From the NCBI RefSeq assembly GCF_009389715.1, contig NC_052405.1, positions 22,707,397-22,771,396 of the forward strand: a stretch of 64,000 bases of DNA, in the 5' to 3' direction. The position numbers were made by a program, and so were the translations under genes. This document shows, piece by piece, positions 24,039 through 37,229 of the stretch. Origin of the DNA: Phoenix dactylifera. Taxonomy: Eukaryota; Streptophyta; Magnoliopsida; Arecales; Arecaceae. How positions within the stretch are numbered: the stretch's first letter is position 1; the number at the start of each line of letters is the position of its first letter. The notes under the pieces were generated by a model. The model was not told where the DNA came from, made no database searches, and saw only the letters and a program-made list of their open reading frames with translations.

Positions 24039-27000
24039 ATGAGGCTCTACGTCTACGTGCTGGAAGCCCGCGGCCTGCCCGCCGCCAAGGCCTCTAGCGG
24101 AGGCGCCGCCGCCGCCGCCGACGGCGTCTACGCGAAGCTCAAGGTGGGGAAGCACAAGTCGAGGACGAGGGCGTTGAGGGGGACCCTCGACCCCGTGTGG
24201 AACCAGGAGTTCGTGTTCCGGGTGGAGGACGACGATGAGGGGGAGGAACTCGAGGTTGGGCTCTTCCGGGAGGCGGACGGAGGCGGCGGAGGGGAGCTAC
24301 TTGGCCGCGTCCGCCTTCCCGTCCGGGCGGCTTCAGGCGAAGGGGTGCAGACCCTACCGCCGACTTGGCTCTCGCTGCAGCCCCGGCACCATGGTGCCCA
24401 ATCCAAGGCCAAAGACTGCGGTGCGTGTGCTTCCGTTTCCCGGACCTTGATCAGTTTTCGCGCTTTTATGGACTTGTGGCGAATAAGTTGATATTTTGAT
24501 TGGTATGTTGACATTCTGCTATTCTTGTGATTGTGATTGTTATACTAGTCTGCGGGGAAGATGGTCTGACATAATATATAGAGTAAAGACATTAATCAAT
24601 TGGAGGGTGAGATGATGTAGTTATGAGTATATTTGAAATGGTATGGTAAGTAGAAAGAGCTGAGTTTGATGGTGGTACTGGTGGTTCTGGGCAGAAGAGG
24701 TGAATGGGGATTTGGTATTGCACAGTGAGGATCGTTTTTGTGTACAACCTTGATTAGCTAGATAATGAAGGCAATCAAGATGTCAACTTAAGTGCGTCTA
24801 TTGAGATGTGAATCATTTGAAAGGAAAGCAGGGGAGTGTTCTTAGTGATGTTTGTCTGAGCCATATTTTACATTGAAATTGGAATTAGTCGTAGTAATTG
24901 GGACGGAAGTTTGGATTTGACATTATTCCTTATATTTGTTTAGTGAGACATCCCAAATTAAGGTGCTTATGTCTATTGAATGAATGGAAGATAGTCTGAA
25001 CTTTAATTGATCTGGATTCAGCATTGCGAGATGCAAATTGTGGTTGGGATGTTAAAAAGAAGAGAAGCAGTAGATACAGACTAGCCTTTGTAGGAGAAAA
25101 CTTTTGTAGACTCCATGCACTAGTAAAAAGAAAAGGTTAAACAAACAAGACTCAATAAGCCAACTTCAAAGTTATTCACTTAAAAAATATTTTGATACCA
25201 TTGCATCAAGACTTTCTTGGCCATTGAGGGTAGGAGAATATAGTCACAGAAGGCAGGTGAATAAGGAGCAATAACCCAGCCTGCCTTGAATTGGATGATA
25301 CTTTAATAAGAAAGCATTTGAAGCTTGGAATATTGTTATTGAATCACAATGTTGAAATGCTTAGTTGACTCCTTAACTTTGATAAGAAGATGGCTTATTG
25401 AAAATTCATGCATAAGGCTGAGAAACTATGTATGAGATAAACCAAATGAATGTAAGTCTTATCCTTGCTAAAATGTCTTACATGTTGCATGATAACCAAA
25501 TTATGTTGATTTAAAGACTAAAGCTTCTCAATAGTCATCCAAACAAAGCTAAGTTGACTCTTGTGGATCAAATTAGGGTATTCAAGACATTTTTATATTT
25601 TTCTAGCATCCATGGTTACGTTGCCTATATTGTTAGCAAGGTTTAGTATATCTACTTTCTTTCCTTTGGTGTTATGAAAAAAAGGGCGTTCTTTTCATAT
25701 TTAGTGCTGTTGTTGTGTATATTTAAGATTTTGGAAATGGTTTACAATGTGACATTTAGGTAGAATGCAATCATTTCTTTTTTCGATGTCTAATTAAAAT
25801 CCAAATCCAAATTAACACTTCCAGATTTTAAATTATATCTGATTTGGTTATGAGATTAGGGTATGAATTGAGGCCATAGACGAGGTTTGTTTTGTAATTC
25901 ATTGGTAAAATACAATGTTCTAGTTGGGTTGCCTTGGAACATCTTTGATAGATAAATTCAAGATCAGTCTTAATGGATTTATTTGTTGGAGAAACCATGC
26001 TCACAAATTTCTGATTTATTTTATAGAAAATTGTGATTTATGCTGTTATACTTTCTCCTTTTCTTTTAAAGAATATAATCAACGATTTTCCCTTTCTTGT
26101 CTAGCTGATCTGTTTCGGTGGCATTTCCTGAAACTTGAAATTTATTTTCAGGTAAGCCTCCTCGTTATCAAAATCTTCATTGAAATTTGGGTGAATCTCA
26201 CATATCAATCTGACTCTTAAGGTTATGTAACATTAAGGCCTGTTTGGACGTGAACTAGTTCAATGGGTTCTTGTTGGATTTTCAATCATAAGGAAACAAG
26301 TTCTTGAGGAGATAGGATAGGATGTTTGAATACCTAATCTTGTTGCAGACAAAAAATGTCCTTGGAAGGAAAATTCTTCAATCCCGATATTTTTGGGTTG
26401 ATGTTGCATCGCACTTTCTTGCCTCCTCCATCTCATCTTCATTCTCTATGAGAGATCGTGCTTTCTTGAGCCTTGAGACCTCATGCTTCATTCTCACACC
26501 ACTACCAAACCTCAATCAGTGCTCACCTCCTTTAAAGAGGCCACCTTTGACCTCGCATTCTAACTTTGCTAGTGCCATTGCCATCACCATCACCATCATC
26601 AGCCTCATTCTTGATGGTACTTTACCTAGACATGGAATGGGGTTTCAAGTGCCAAGTGTCCACAAGAATCTAAAATGACAAGATTAAAAGAAACTTTGAT
26701 ACACAGACACAATTGTACAATTTAATTATATATTGACTTATTTGAAATCATTTTGATTTTTGATTGTTAAGTTATTTATATGGGCTTCAAAATACTTGGG
26801 TTATGTATAAGAAATAGCTAGGGGCTTTAATTTCGTTTGAGACCAAGTTACTATGGATTGACTTAGTGGCAAGCCCAATACGGGCAAAAGATTTTAAGTA
26901 GACCTTTACTAGGCCCTGCCCTTCTAGTCATAGTAATATCATTGTTTGCTCTCTTTCTCTCTCTCTATTGTGTGTCCCTATCACACTAAAGCCCTCGGGC

Positions 27001-30000
27001 ACCATAGAGGAGGCTAGTCTACACCCATTCACTTGATTATGTGTTCACCTTCAAGAAGCAATGTGGAGTTTAGGGCATTGGAATCATGTTCCATTGCTAT
27101 GGCTTAAGGAGAACATAGAGGCAAAAAAGTAATAGCTATGCTCTAGCTCTTCTCTCTCTCGCCCCTTCTCTCTTTTCTTTCAATATTTTTTTCCTCATTT
27201 CTTGTCGACAAGCATGAGATCGAGAGGTTCTATGGACCAAAAATCATGCAAATTGAAGAAAATGGCTGTCTCTATGGCATAGGACCAGGGGCGGCCCAAG
27301 CCTTAGGCGACCGAGGCGGCCGCCTAAGGCCTCGGCCTAAAGAAAGGCCTCCGGCCCTCCACTCTCTAGCCTGGGATAGCCTTATCGCCCCTCATCGCCA
27401 TCCTGGGATCGCCATGAATTTGGCTATCAGCTCCAGCTACCCAGTGGCCAGTGCCCATGATGGGATATTAGGAATCATAGCTGGCTACCTGGCTGCTGCC
27501 CTGCCTTAGCTGCCTATGAAGTACGAACGATCCAGCCTCCAGCCTCCAGGTATGGCCAACAAGCAACAGACAACGGGGCTATGGAGGGCCCTATGCCCCT
27601 ACGATCCTCCATAGCCCGTCTTCTCCATCCGCCGGCCGTAGTCACCACTCACCAGTCCAAAATGGCAGAATCCCATCCGGCCATCCCAGATAAGAGAAAA
27701 CCAGTAAACCAGAGAGAGTCCTCCTTCTAAACTTTTCTTTGGTTCTTCCTTCTTCCCTAGTTCCTCACTTCCTCCTGAGTCCTTACTCCTTAGTTCTTCA
27801 ATCTTCGGTTCTTCCGAGTTCCGACTTTCGAGTTCTGTCCTTCGCCCATTTCCGGCCGTTCGCCACTCGCTCAGTCGCTCTCGCCGTCGTCGGTCCTCCC
27901 CGTCGGCACTCGGCCGAAGAGAGTGACGAGGGAATAAGGGAGGCGGCATCGCCGGCGTGACGGTGTCTCTTCTCCTTCAGTCCTTCTCGACCCAGCCTTC
28001 CATCCTCGCCACCGTCGCCTACTCGCCGGAGCCCGGAGGTGAGTTTCTGCCTTCCGAGAACGGCTTTAGGCCCTCTAGGGTGTTCTCTTTGTTGGGATAC
28101 TTGGGTAATGGGAACAGACTACAGAGGAGGTATGAGAAAGAACCGAAGCATGACTTGTGTAACAAATTTAATGCTCAGGCACAGGGCCCAGCTCGATAAC
28201 AAATTTAATGCTCATCCTTGATATCTTTCCTCCCTGGAACAGATTCAGAATCTGTTTGAAGAAATGCCAAAGCTAGTCTGAAAAATATGGGGGTCATTTA
28301 TCACCTGAATCCTGCACAGCTTCTTCCAATTTAATTTCAAGATCAATTCTTTTAGCAATAAACTTCTGAATCTGAAGCTCCAGCTCCTCAATCTTGGCCT
28401 GATATGTGCTAAGAGAAATCTTTGCAGCATCATTTGACTCTGCCTTTGGTCAAGTGACAGGCTCTTGAGTCTTGATGAGAATATGGTAGTCCTTTGCTCA
28501 TCTGATTTTAGGAGAGCAGATATCAAGTATTCCTTTTCTTTAATAGTGGAGATTGCTTGTCTATATCTTTGTTCTGTTACTTCTGTACCAGACAATGCAT
28601 GTTTAGTGGAGATTGCTAGACGAATTAATAGTGGAGATTGCTAGACGAATTATTTCTAAATAAATTTTTAAAGTATTTTATATTTATTAAAAAACTTTAT
28701 TATTATTTTTTTAAAAAGGCCTCATTTAGTGAATTCGCCTTAGGCCTCCAAATGCATTGGGCCGCCCCTGCATAGGACTATGTGACACGCATGTTGTCTC
28801 ATATTTGTTGTGTTTATGTAACATTAATTGATGGTGATATCTATATGTACCGACCCGTCTGCCAATCGGTACAAGTCCTAGTATTGGTTCGGCGGACCTT
28901 GATGCTAACTCTTGGTATATAGTGTACACTTCTAATCATGGTTCTCCATACTGCCTTGAATTGCTTGGTTTGTGGCTTACCGAGCTAAACCGATGTGGAA
29001 ATGTGGACAGTTCCTCCTGTTGGTTCGGTATAGAGGTTGAACCCTCCACCAACCCTCTGGTTCAATTAAAAATGGCTTAACAAACCTAGCTCAATCCCCT
29101 CACCCAGCTCGATTAAACCCTTCCTAACTCGATCCTCCCTTGTGTTATGATTTCGAGAGACCCTTCCACCCCACTGCTCACCATCATAGTGCCCTCCCCT
29201 TGCGATGTGCTCGAGACTGACCCCCCCGGTCATAATACCTCCCTCTCTCTCTCTTTCTCATGTGCGCTCAAGTTTCTTTAGGGTTTCCTTCACCCTCCCC
29301 CTTTCTCTTTCTCTCTTCCTTTCTACTTTTATCCGTCTCCAACTCTCTCTGTGTCGGTACGCCCTGGAATGGCACGGTACGGACCCGTACCATGCCGAAC
29401 CAGTCAGTGGCTGGTACACCCTCCAATACCGGTTTGGCAAACCTTGCTTTTAATTCCTCTTGATTTTAGATAAATGTGTGACTTGTGTGGATGTTGACAG
29501 ACTTGGATGACTCTATGTAATAGAAGGATAGCCTGTCTTAATTAACAAAGGGTTAGATGTCCATCAATCTCAAAAGAAGATGGTAGATGTTATAATCCTC
29601 TGTATGTAATGTTAGATGATATTTATTTTTCATTTCCTGTTCCTGATTCATGAAGTGTTCGCATGACAGAGGAAAGGGAGGATGACATCCTCATGCACTG
29701 CCCATATCTCTTTCAGTTACGTGGTTGAAATCACTAATGAGGATTTGATTTCTCATCTTAAATGTTCCATTTTAACAGGATGACTATCATGGAGTGTAAT
29801 ATATTTAGATTCTATTCCAAAGAATTTCTCTACTGCATATTTATTTTTTCAGTTATTTCGAGAATTCAGCATTGTAAATTTCTAGCAGTCCTTTTTTTTT
29901 TGAGATGCTAAATAAGAATCATGCATAATCTGTTCTTGCATATGCTTCCTGCCAAAAATGTCATAAGTGTATTCTTGTTATCATATTGATGCTAATGAAA

Positions 30001-33000
30001 CTTTCCAGTATTATCTTCTTTATCAGTTATGACCTAATTATTGGCAATTCAGGAAAAATTCTTCTCACCTTAACATTGTATGGAAGATGCAGCAGCAATT
30101 CTGTTAACCATACTTCTCCCCCTTGTTCAAGCCTCTACAGTAGTGCCAATGTTAGAGAGCTAAAAGAATCAGCTAGCACACGACATAATGTTCTACGAGG
30201 CACAGAATCTCCTACCATGACAAATATGAGTAAATCAATTTCTGTTGTAGAACAAACACCATCGCTTCAAGCTCATGTTGGCCATTTAACAGAGAGACAT
30301 CCCAGTAAGAATGAAGCAAGCTTCTCTGTTGTTTCTAGAAATCATGATTTGTTGGAGTTATCTGATGTGCTTTCTGGAGATGAGAGCAACAAAGATGCAA
30401 ATGTCTTGTTTGAAGATGCTATGGAGATCATGCAAACAAGGGAAGAAACGAATATGCCAGAAAATCTTGAAGGGGGCATTCTTCTTCAGCAAGCATACAT
30501 GATTGAGACCAAGGATCTAAACTCTTTCTTATTTAAACCTAATGCACAATTCAGGAGAGAGCTTGCAGGACTGCAGGGAACCACAAACTACGAGGAAAAA
30601 CCATGGAAATGGGAGTGCAAGGATCCACCATGTTTAGGAAGGCTGGTTACTTACACAAAAGCTTCAACAAAGTTTGTAAAAGCATTCAATGCCATAGAAG
30701 AGCAGACATATATAAAAGCAGATGGGAAAAATTTTGCAGTTTTGACTCGTGTCAGCACGCCAGAAGTCCCGTATGGTAAATGCTTTCAGGTTGTTTTGCT
30801 CTATAAGATAATGCCTGGTCCGCAACTATCTTCAGGTGAAGAAAGCTCTAATTTTGTTATATCTTGGAATCTTGAGTTTAACCAAAGCACTGTAATGAAA
30901 AGCATAATTGAGGGAACTGCTAGACAGGGACTGGAGGACAGCTATGAAAGCTTTGCTGACTTGCTATCTCAATATACTAAACCAGTTGTCTCATCAGAGC
31001 TGCTAATGGACAAAGAGCAGTTGTTGGCACCATTGCAGCTTGATCACCAATCAGATTGGAGATTGGCTGTCGAGTACTTTTGCAGTTTTACAGTAGTTTG
31101 TACCATATTTATGTGTTTGTATGTTCTTATGCACATTGTTTTCTTACGACATGGTGCAAGCTGGGGACTGGAATTTAATGGTTTAGATTTGCCTGACACA
31201 TTCGGTGAGCTGATCATCTCTGGGATTTTGTTTCTTCAAGGGGAGCGCATTTTCAATATGATTTCACATTTTGTGCAGGCAAGATTACAAAGAGGTAATG
31301 CTCCCGCCGTTATTTTATGTATAGGATCTAAGCTGTAGCTTTTGCTGTGACATAATATGTGGCATTTCCTTTGTGTAAGTACTCAAGACATGCTTAGTTT
31401 TACTGGAACCTCTGGTAAAATCACTACTTCTCTTTGGCAGGTAGTGATCATGGAGTGAAAGCACAGGGTGATGGGTGGCTTCTTACTGTTGCTTTAATTG
31501 AAGGGTGTAATTTACCGTCAGCAGCTTCATCTGGTTTTTCAGATCCTTATGTGGTGTTCAGCTGTAATGGTGAAACTAGAACAAGTTCTGTCCAGCTTCA
31601 AACACTGGATCCTCAATGGAATGGTTACCTTTTAATGCACTCTCTTTTCGTGATTTAAATCTGCTGAGTTTTTGATTGCATTTGTTGGTTAATATAGAAT
31701 TACTCATTGAGAAATCCTGCAGAAATACTGGAGTTTGATGCGATGCAAGAGCCACCATCTGTGTTAGATGTTGAAGTTTTTGATTTTGATGGTCCGTTTG
31801 ACCTGGCAGCCTCTCTTGGGCATGCAGAAATAAATTTTCTGAAGCACTCGTCTGCTGAGCTGGCTGACATGTGGATACCCCTTAAGGGTAAACTGGCTCA
31901 AACATCTCAGAGCAAGCTTCATTTAAGAATTTTCTTGGACAACACAAAGGGAATGGAAACTGTAAAGGAATATCTAACGAAGATGGAGAAGGAAGTTGGG
32001 AGGAAGGTATTTCAGTTCATACAACCTGTTTCTAGAGGTGCTACTTTATGACTACTGACTGTAGTTCATGCTTGGCAGTTAAACATCCGGTCACCACACA
32101 GGAATTCAACATTCCAGAAGCTCTTTGCTCTACCACCAGAAGAATTTCTCATCAATGATTTCTCGTGCTACTTGAAGAGAAAGATGCCATTGCAGGTCTT
32201 GCTTTTTGCTGTTATAAAAACTCTTTTCTTAATAATATAGGATAGTGGCAATAAAATGACATGTCTAATGCTGCAGGGCAGGCTTTTCTTATCTGCAAGA
32301 ATTGTTGGATTCTACGCCAATCTATTTGGTCATAAAACTAAATTTTTTTTTCTCTGGGAAGACATTGAGGACATTCAAGTGATTCCTCCTTCTTTTTCAA
32401 CATTTGGGAGCCCAGCTTTACAGATAATCTTGAGGAGTGGTCGAGGCCTTGATGCTAGGCATGGTGCAAAGTCTCAAGATGAAGAAGGAAGGTTGAGATT
32501 TCAGTTTCAATCATTTGTATCATTCAACATAGTAAGCAGGTCTGGTGCAGTGCTATTTTACTCGGATTTTTTCTTGAATCACTTAAGAACTAAGATGCCG
32601 TCATTTTGATCTGGCAAAGATAATTAGCTGTTACTGCTTGTGTTGTGGCAAGGACGATCATGGCTCTCTGGAGAACAAGAGCCTTGAACATTGAACAGAG
32701 AGCTAAGATGGAAGAAGACCAACAGAATCATGCTCTAAGATCAGTTCAGATTGAAGATAGTGAGACTTTATTGAAGTTTGAAGACATCAACTTTTCAGAG
32801 GCTTACTCTTCGGAAGTTCCTCTCCATGTGAGTTGTCCACTCTTTGCTCTTGCAGACCTACCTTATATATTATTAGAGTTTTTATGTCTGGAAGAAATTC
32901 TGTTAGCTTTTGTCCCCTTCACTTGGGCTGTTCGCAGGCAAATTTGCTTATGGAATTATTTGAGGGGGGGAATTTGGAGAAGAAAATTATGGATAAAGTC

Positions 33001-33498
33001 GGCTGTCTTAATTACTCGGTGACTCAGTGGGAGGTTGTAAGATCCAATGTTTATGAAAGACACATACGTTATAAGTTCAATCGCCATGCATCTATTTTTG
33101 GTGGTGAAGCAGTTAGTAGCCAACAAAAAACCCCTACAGCAGATGGTAATGGGTGGATTGTAGATGAAGTCATGACTATCCATAATGTCCCATTTGGTGA
33201 TCACTTCCGGGTATGCTTTATTCATCAAGATTCCACCAATGTCCTACATTTGCTATCCGTGGCTTTCATTCTCTTCTTCTTGTTTCTGCTGTAGGTCCAT
33301 TTGAGATACAAGATTGAGACCTTGCTACATGTCTCTTCAACAAGCCGATGTGATGTTTTTGTTGGCATCGAATGGATAAGAAGTACAAAATTTCAGAAGC
33401 AGATAACAAGAAATGTATGTGATAAACTAGCTCATAGGTCAAAGGATATATTTGAACTGGCAGAGAGAGAGCTTCTTTCTGCAAAAGCACAAGATTAG
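24039..33498 (+). CDS. C2 and GRAM domain protein with two VASt domains (1040 residues, nine exons)
   Basis: Exons: 24039-24420, 30053-31294, 31441-31623, 31723-32006, 32079-32195, 32277-32539, 32653-32827, 32938-33210, 33295-33498; all introns GT-AG and all phases agree, total 3123 nt. Domains: C2 at residues 1-120 (MRLYVYVLEARGLPA, then TLDPVWNQEFVF), VASt about 262-440 (starting LEGGILL), a hydrophobic segment about 467-490, second C2 about 550-660 (SGFSDPYVVF, DFDGPFD), GRAM about 700-825 (FLINDFSCYLKRKMPLQGRLF), second VASt about 855-1020. The layout matches the plant family represented by Arabidopsis At1g03370. Related GRAM/VASt proteins bind lipids at membrane contact sites; lipid transfer here is inference. 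I chose the ATG at 24039 because it opens the C2 domain; an in-frame ATG at 23655 lies in leader sequence. Confidence 0.95.
27278..28778. mobile_element. hAT-superfamily non-autonomous element with 8-bp target duplication
   Basis: The element proper is 27286-28770 (1485 bp). Its ends are inverted: CAGGGGCGGCCCAA at 27286 and the same sequence on the minus strand ending at 28770. CATAGGAC flanks both sides (27278-27285 and 28771-28778), an 8-bp duplication typical of hAT. No transposase frame is present. Inside are a GC-rich block with 5'-exon character (27700-28040, donor-like GGAG|GTGAGT near 28038) and, on the minus strand near 28500-28570, an open stretch with TIKEKEYLISALLKS, like the coiled coil of plant kinesin-5 motors. 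These look like captured gene pieces. Confidence 0.85.
28835..29445. mobile_element. GTAC-rich interspersed repeat, copy D/E
   Basis: The left end has ATGTACCGACCCGTCTGCC and ATCGGTACAAG. The middle has pyrimidine tracts (29240-29345). The right end has GTCGGTACGCCCTGGAATGG, GGACCCGTACCATGCC and GGCTGGTACACC. It has the same order as copy A near 11.1-11.75 kb. It lies 57 bp beyond the hAT element, inside intron 1 of the C2-GRAM gene. Confidence 0.55.
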
Positions 33499-34248
33499 GT
33501 TACCTAGAGAATGGTGCTCCTTAGTTGCGTATTAACTGATTGTCATGATAGCAGTGAGAAATTTGAAATATAGCACCATTCAATTCAGGAAGCATTTGTA
33601 CATTTGTTGAGTTGATTAAGCAAACTGGATGCTAGAATATATGACGTTGTTCTTTTGGGTATTTACCAAGCAGATCATCATTTAGGCTGGAAATATTAAC
33701 TTGTAGACATGAGAGTAGTTATGCTTCTCAGTTGACTGTTTTGGTTCCTAAAAATGGGATGACGGTCAACAAAAGGTATATTTTGGCATTGAATGGAATA
33801 TCTATATGCTGCGTGAGTTCCACTCCACTGACGGCCAATTTTGGCCTAGACTTCTAATGTCCACTTTTCTTGCGACACTGCTTTCATTGATGAATCTGCT
33901 TGCATGCTTGGATATTTCCAACGTACTAGCATGTTTGCATCTTATGAAAATCTTCATTAATGAGATGATATCAGTCTCTATATTAAGTCTGCCAAGTTCA
34001 TTAATCCATGTCAGTTTGAATTTATGAGTATTGAGTTCCCATAAGAGAGGAAAACAATTTTCCTGATCGTCGAGATGCATGCATGCATACATAAGTACAT
34101 CTGTATATTCAGATGTACCTATATAGGTATATACATACATATTCATGCATACATCCGTTGCATACATCTATCCATAACGCAAATATATCCATCCGTGTCC
34201 ATACGTACATATATATGCATGCACGTATGTACATATATGCATGCTGAT

Positions 34249-34250
<2 letters not shown>
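33499..34250. other. 3' flank of the C2-GRAM gene and spacer to the PB1 gene
   Basis: The 3' UTR presumably lies just after 33498; no clear polyadenylation signal can be singled out. From 34075 the sequence turns into irregular ATGCATGCATACA-type short repeats leading into a TA microsatellite. Confidence 0.5.

Positions 34251-34308
<58 letters not shown>
34251..34308. repeat. (TA)n microsatellite, about 29 units
   Basis: An uninterrupted TA run ending about 130 bp upstream of the PB1 gene start codon, so it could also act as, or disturb, a TATA region. Confidence 0.95.
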
Positions 34309-34312
<4 letters not shown>

Positions 34313-34437
34313 TACCCAGCACTCCGTCTTGGAGACTTGGACATCGGAATTTCCAAGAAACTCGGCTCTAATCTCCCTGCAATCGGAACTTCCCCATCGC
34401 CGAAAACCCTCAAGACCGAAACAAGAAACCTGATCCC

Positions 34438-34950
34438 ATGGAGATGTCTGCGCGATCTCGAAGCCGGATCAAGCTTATCTGCAGCTATGGGGGCCGATTC
34501 CAGCCTTTACCCGGGGGCTGGCGGCTCTTCTACCTTGGTGGGGAGTGCAAGCTCATCATCGTCGACCGCTTCACCCTCCTCGCCAGGCTCTCCTCCATCT
34601 TCGGCACGGGGCATCTTCGGTTCGCCGGAGAAGACCCCACCGCACTCAAAGACAGCATCGACGAGGACGGCTTCGACCGGATGATGATCGGGCATGACCG
34701 CATCCAGCGGTGCTCCGCCTCCGCCCACATCTGCCTCTTCCTTTTCCCCGTCGCCTGCTGTCTCTCCAAGAAAACCACGGGTACGACGCCAGCTGAACTG
34801 CCGCCGCTGATCGACTTGTCCACCCCGGCACCCGATGCACGGCCTTCGGTCACCAAGGGTTTTCCGGAAAAAGATACAGAGGCAGATCGAGGAACTGCAT
34901 GCAGGAAGGGATGCAGTGAACAACTCAAGAGAAAGCTTCGCCGCAGGTGA
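34438..34950 (+). CDS. PB1-domain protein, 170 residues, single exon
   Basis: The protein starts [20 protein letters not shown]. Residues about 8-90 form a PB1 domain: the basic face ([25 protein letters not shown]), a [15 protein letters not shown] stretch and the acidic cluster [19 protein letters not shown]1 domains mediate front-to-back protein oligomerisation, so it probably acts as an adaptor or regulator in cytosol or nucleus. The tail after residue 95 is Ser/Pro/Lys-rich with a short hydrophobic [11 protein letters not shown] piece; in the plant family this position usually carries an LFLFP motif, so similarity persists there. The LPGED-type segment is shortened. A second ATG lies two codons on (34444). 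The region is GC-rich against A/T-rich flanks. The C-terminus could have shifted frame relative to relatives; expression is unproven. Confidence 0.7.
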   Translation: MEMSARSRSRIKLICSYGGRFQPLPGGWRLFYLGGECKLIIVDRFTLLARLSSIFGTGHLRFAGEDPTALKDSIDEDGFDRMMIGHDRIQRCSASAHICLFLFPVACCLSKKTTGTTPAELPPLIDLSTPAPDARPSVTKGFPEKDTEADRGTACRKGCSEQLKRKLRRR

Positions 34951-37229
34951 TCGGCGTTGCTTATATGGTGGCCGGGCCCGATGGAGCCTCCTTATTGCTT
35001 CTTCTGCCACCGATGGTGGTCGTTGAAGGGCCATACTTGGTTGTGCGTGGGCCGGTTTGGACGGAGCAGTGAGGGGATGCAGGATATTCTCCGTACATGG
35101 CGTACGGCCGTGCAGGAAGAGTGATTCCATGTAGATGACCTTTTCGGTATATTCTCATTGTTTTTTTTTTTGTTGTCTTCGAGTCCCTCACACGGTCTCC
35201 GCCCGTGGCTTTTCTTCCCTGGGATGTGCCTTGGATCCTCTAAGAGAGAATTCTACCGTCCAAGAAGAATGCGCGAGCCAGAACGGCTTTTGCTGCCGCA
35301 AACGCCCCTGGATTACTTATGAGTGGAAGATGTCCATTGTATTATGTATGATTCTCCATCGCCATTGGATTTACTCATACCTCATTGATGTACACCAAAC
35401 TTACTTCTTTCATTGTATCGCTTGTGTATCAGAACTTATAGCTTCAATATCATAATTAAAAAAAAAAAAAATTCTGGACTTCAATTTGTTTTTTTTTTGC
35501 TGCAAAATTACTTGTTGATTTCTTTACGTTTCAGAAGCTTTTTGAGTTGAGTAAAAAGTATAGTAGAAATTTTTATTTTTGATGCCGAAAAAGATGCAAA
35601 ATGGTTATTTCACGGCTGAATGCTCCGCATCCTACTTAGCACTATGCTAACAGTTCAATTCTTTTATGCTTGATGCTATATATATATATATATATAATTG
35701 GTATGTGATATATAATATAATATATACCTAATATATATACATATAGACACACATATGTATATAATATATATAAATATATATACATAATATATATATATAT
35801 ATGTATATTATATATAAAATATATACACAAACAAATAAATATTGTATATGCATATATATATTAAAATAACTTTTGAGTGCCTTATGAGAAATCAATTAGC
35901 AATGATCAGGCATTGCCTTGGAGACATCAACTTGGCTACAAGTAACAAGTACTACTTCATTCTAGTATAGTAATATAAACAGACATACATATAATATATA
36001 TGTATATATTAGGTATTGTTTCCCTCGGTTTCAGGCCAAACATGGGATAAAAACATTTGCGTAGCTTGCCACCATGTTGTGGTCAAACTCGTAGGAGATA
36101 GGATAGGGTTCGGATGCCTTGAAGCTTCAAGGACTTTTGAGAAGGATGGAATGCTTTCTAAAACTACTATAAAACTAAAGCAAAATAACAAGGATAAAAG
36201 AAAACATAAAGATTATTTCCATTGTTGTTGGAAGTGTCTATTTTCTTTTTACAAACTTTGCTTTTATTACCATCTTTCCTTTCCCATTTCCCTATTAGTT
36301 ATACAACATGGGTAGTTACACTCCACTCATCCTTTTGCTTTATCTCCAATCGCCTATACTTTTAAACTTCTAGTAATTGAATTTTTCTACTCCAATTGAC
36401 TTAAATCAGGGTTAACCTATAATTGTACCAGATCAATCTATTGAGCCAATACAGTCACTCCTCTAGTATCTAGTCAACTTTATTCTAGATAGCCCACAGG
36501 TCCAAATACGTAAGTAGGATATGGTGCAAACAATGCCTTGCACAGCTTGTTATCCGATAGTCACGAGGATGATAGGAGGTAACCGATGTTGTATCTTAGC
36601 ATCAATCTTTGATTTGGGCGAACACTTAGATGTGAATCTCACTTTCATCAATCCCATTTGAGGAGGATTTACAACAATTTTCATGATTTGACACTTGAGT
36701 TTCCTGTTCATATATACTTCCTAGTTAAGATTTTGGATTAAACTGGATCTTCTCATCTCCGCAGAGGTAAAGTAATGGAATCCCAATCTTATCGCTACTT
36801 TTCAACCAATTCTTTTTCCAACACCATTCAATTAATACCCCATTCCTCGAGAATCTTCCACTGAGGCCATTAATTAATTAGGCATGAATCAATTTAAAAA
36901 ATAGCTAAGCCTCCATTTGCACAATTTTCATTACTGTGGTGACATTCTTTCCAATTTAGAATCCTAATTGAGTTAATATCTTCCTTCATTTTTTGCGCTA
37001 GAATCATTTAATACCTTCTACCAAATGCCACAACCCCTTCTAATGCCTCCTCTAATCGAATGAAGATAGGTTTGCCCAACAAGCGTGGTCTGAAGCAATC
37101 TGCAATTCGTATATCTTTTTACTGTATGCAACTGTATTCTTAGCCTATCATAAACTATAGTGTATCCCCCTTTTTTGGCTTCACTTTTGAGTCCGAGTCT
37201 TCTTCCACTACTCTTCATCTCAAACTCTA
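34951..37229. other. Intergenic DNA with A/T microsatellites
   Basis: No supported gene. TA-rich simple repeats occur at about 35678-35870 and 35988-36010. The 35461-35512 part has poly-A then poly-T. Open frames of about 100 residues at 35135 and 36016 show no domain. Confidence 0.5.

Larger units (their letters stand above)
24421..30052 (+). other. Intron 1 of the C2-GRAM gene (5632 bp)
   Basis: It begins GTGCGTG and ends AATTCAG. It hosts a hAT element (27286-28770) and a GTAC-rich repeat (about 28835-29445). At 26237 GGCCTGTTTGG is a common terminal sequence of plant hAT-type MITEs, but no matching right end was found. The rest is A/T-rich and carries no supported gene. Confidence 0.85.

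Noticed and set aside
24128..24514. 128-residue minus frame opposite exon 1 of the C2-GRAM gene
   Set aside because: Ser/Pro-rich shadow of a GC-rich exon.
26237..26247. GGCCTGTTTGG as start of a MITE
   Set aside because: Only one end seen; no inverted partner within reach, so no element is called.
34507..35130. 207-residue minus-strand frame opposite the PB1 gene
   Set aside because: It is the shadow of a GC-rich coding exon; the plus frame has a clear PB1 domain, the minus frame has none.
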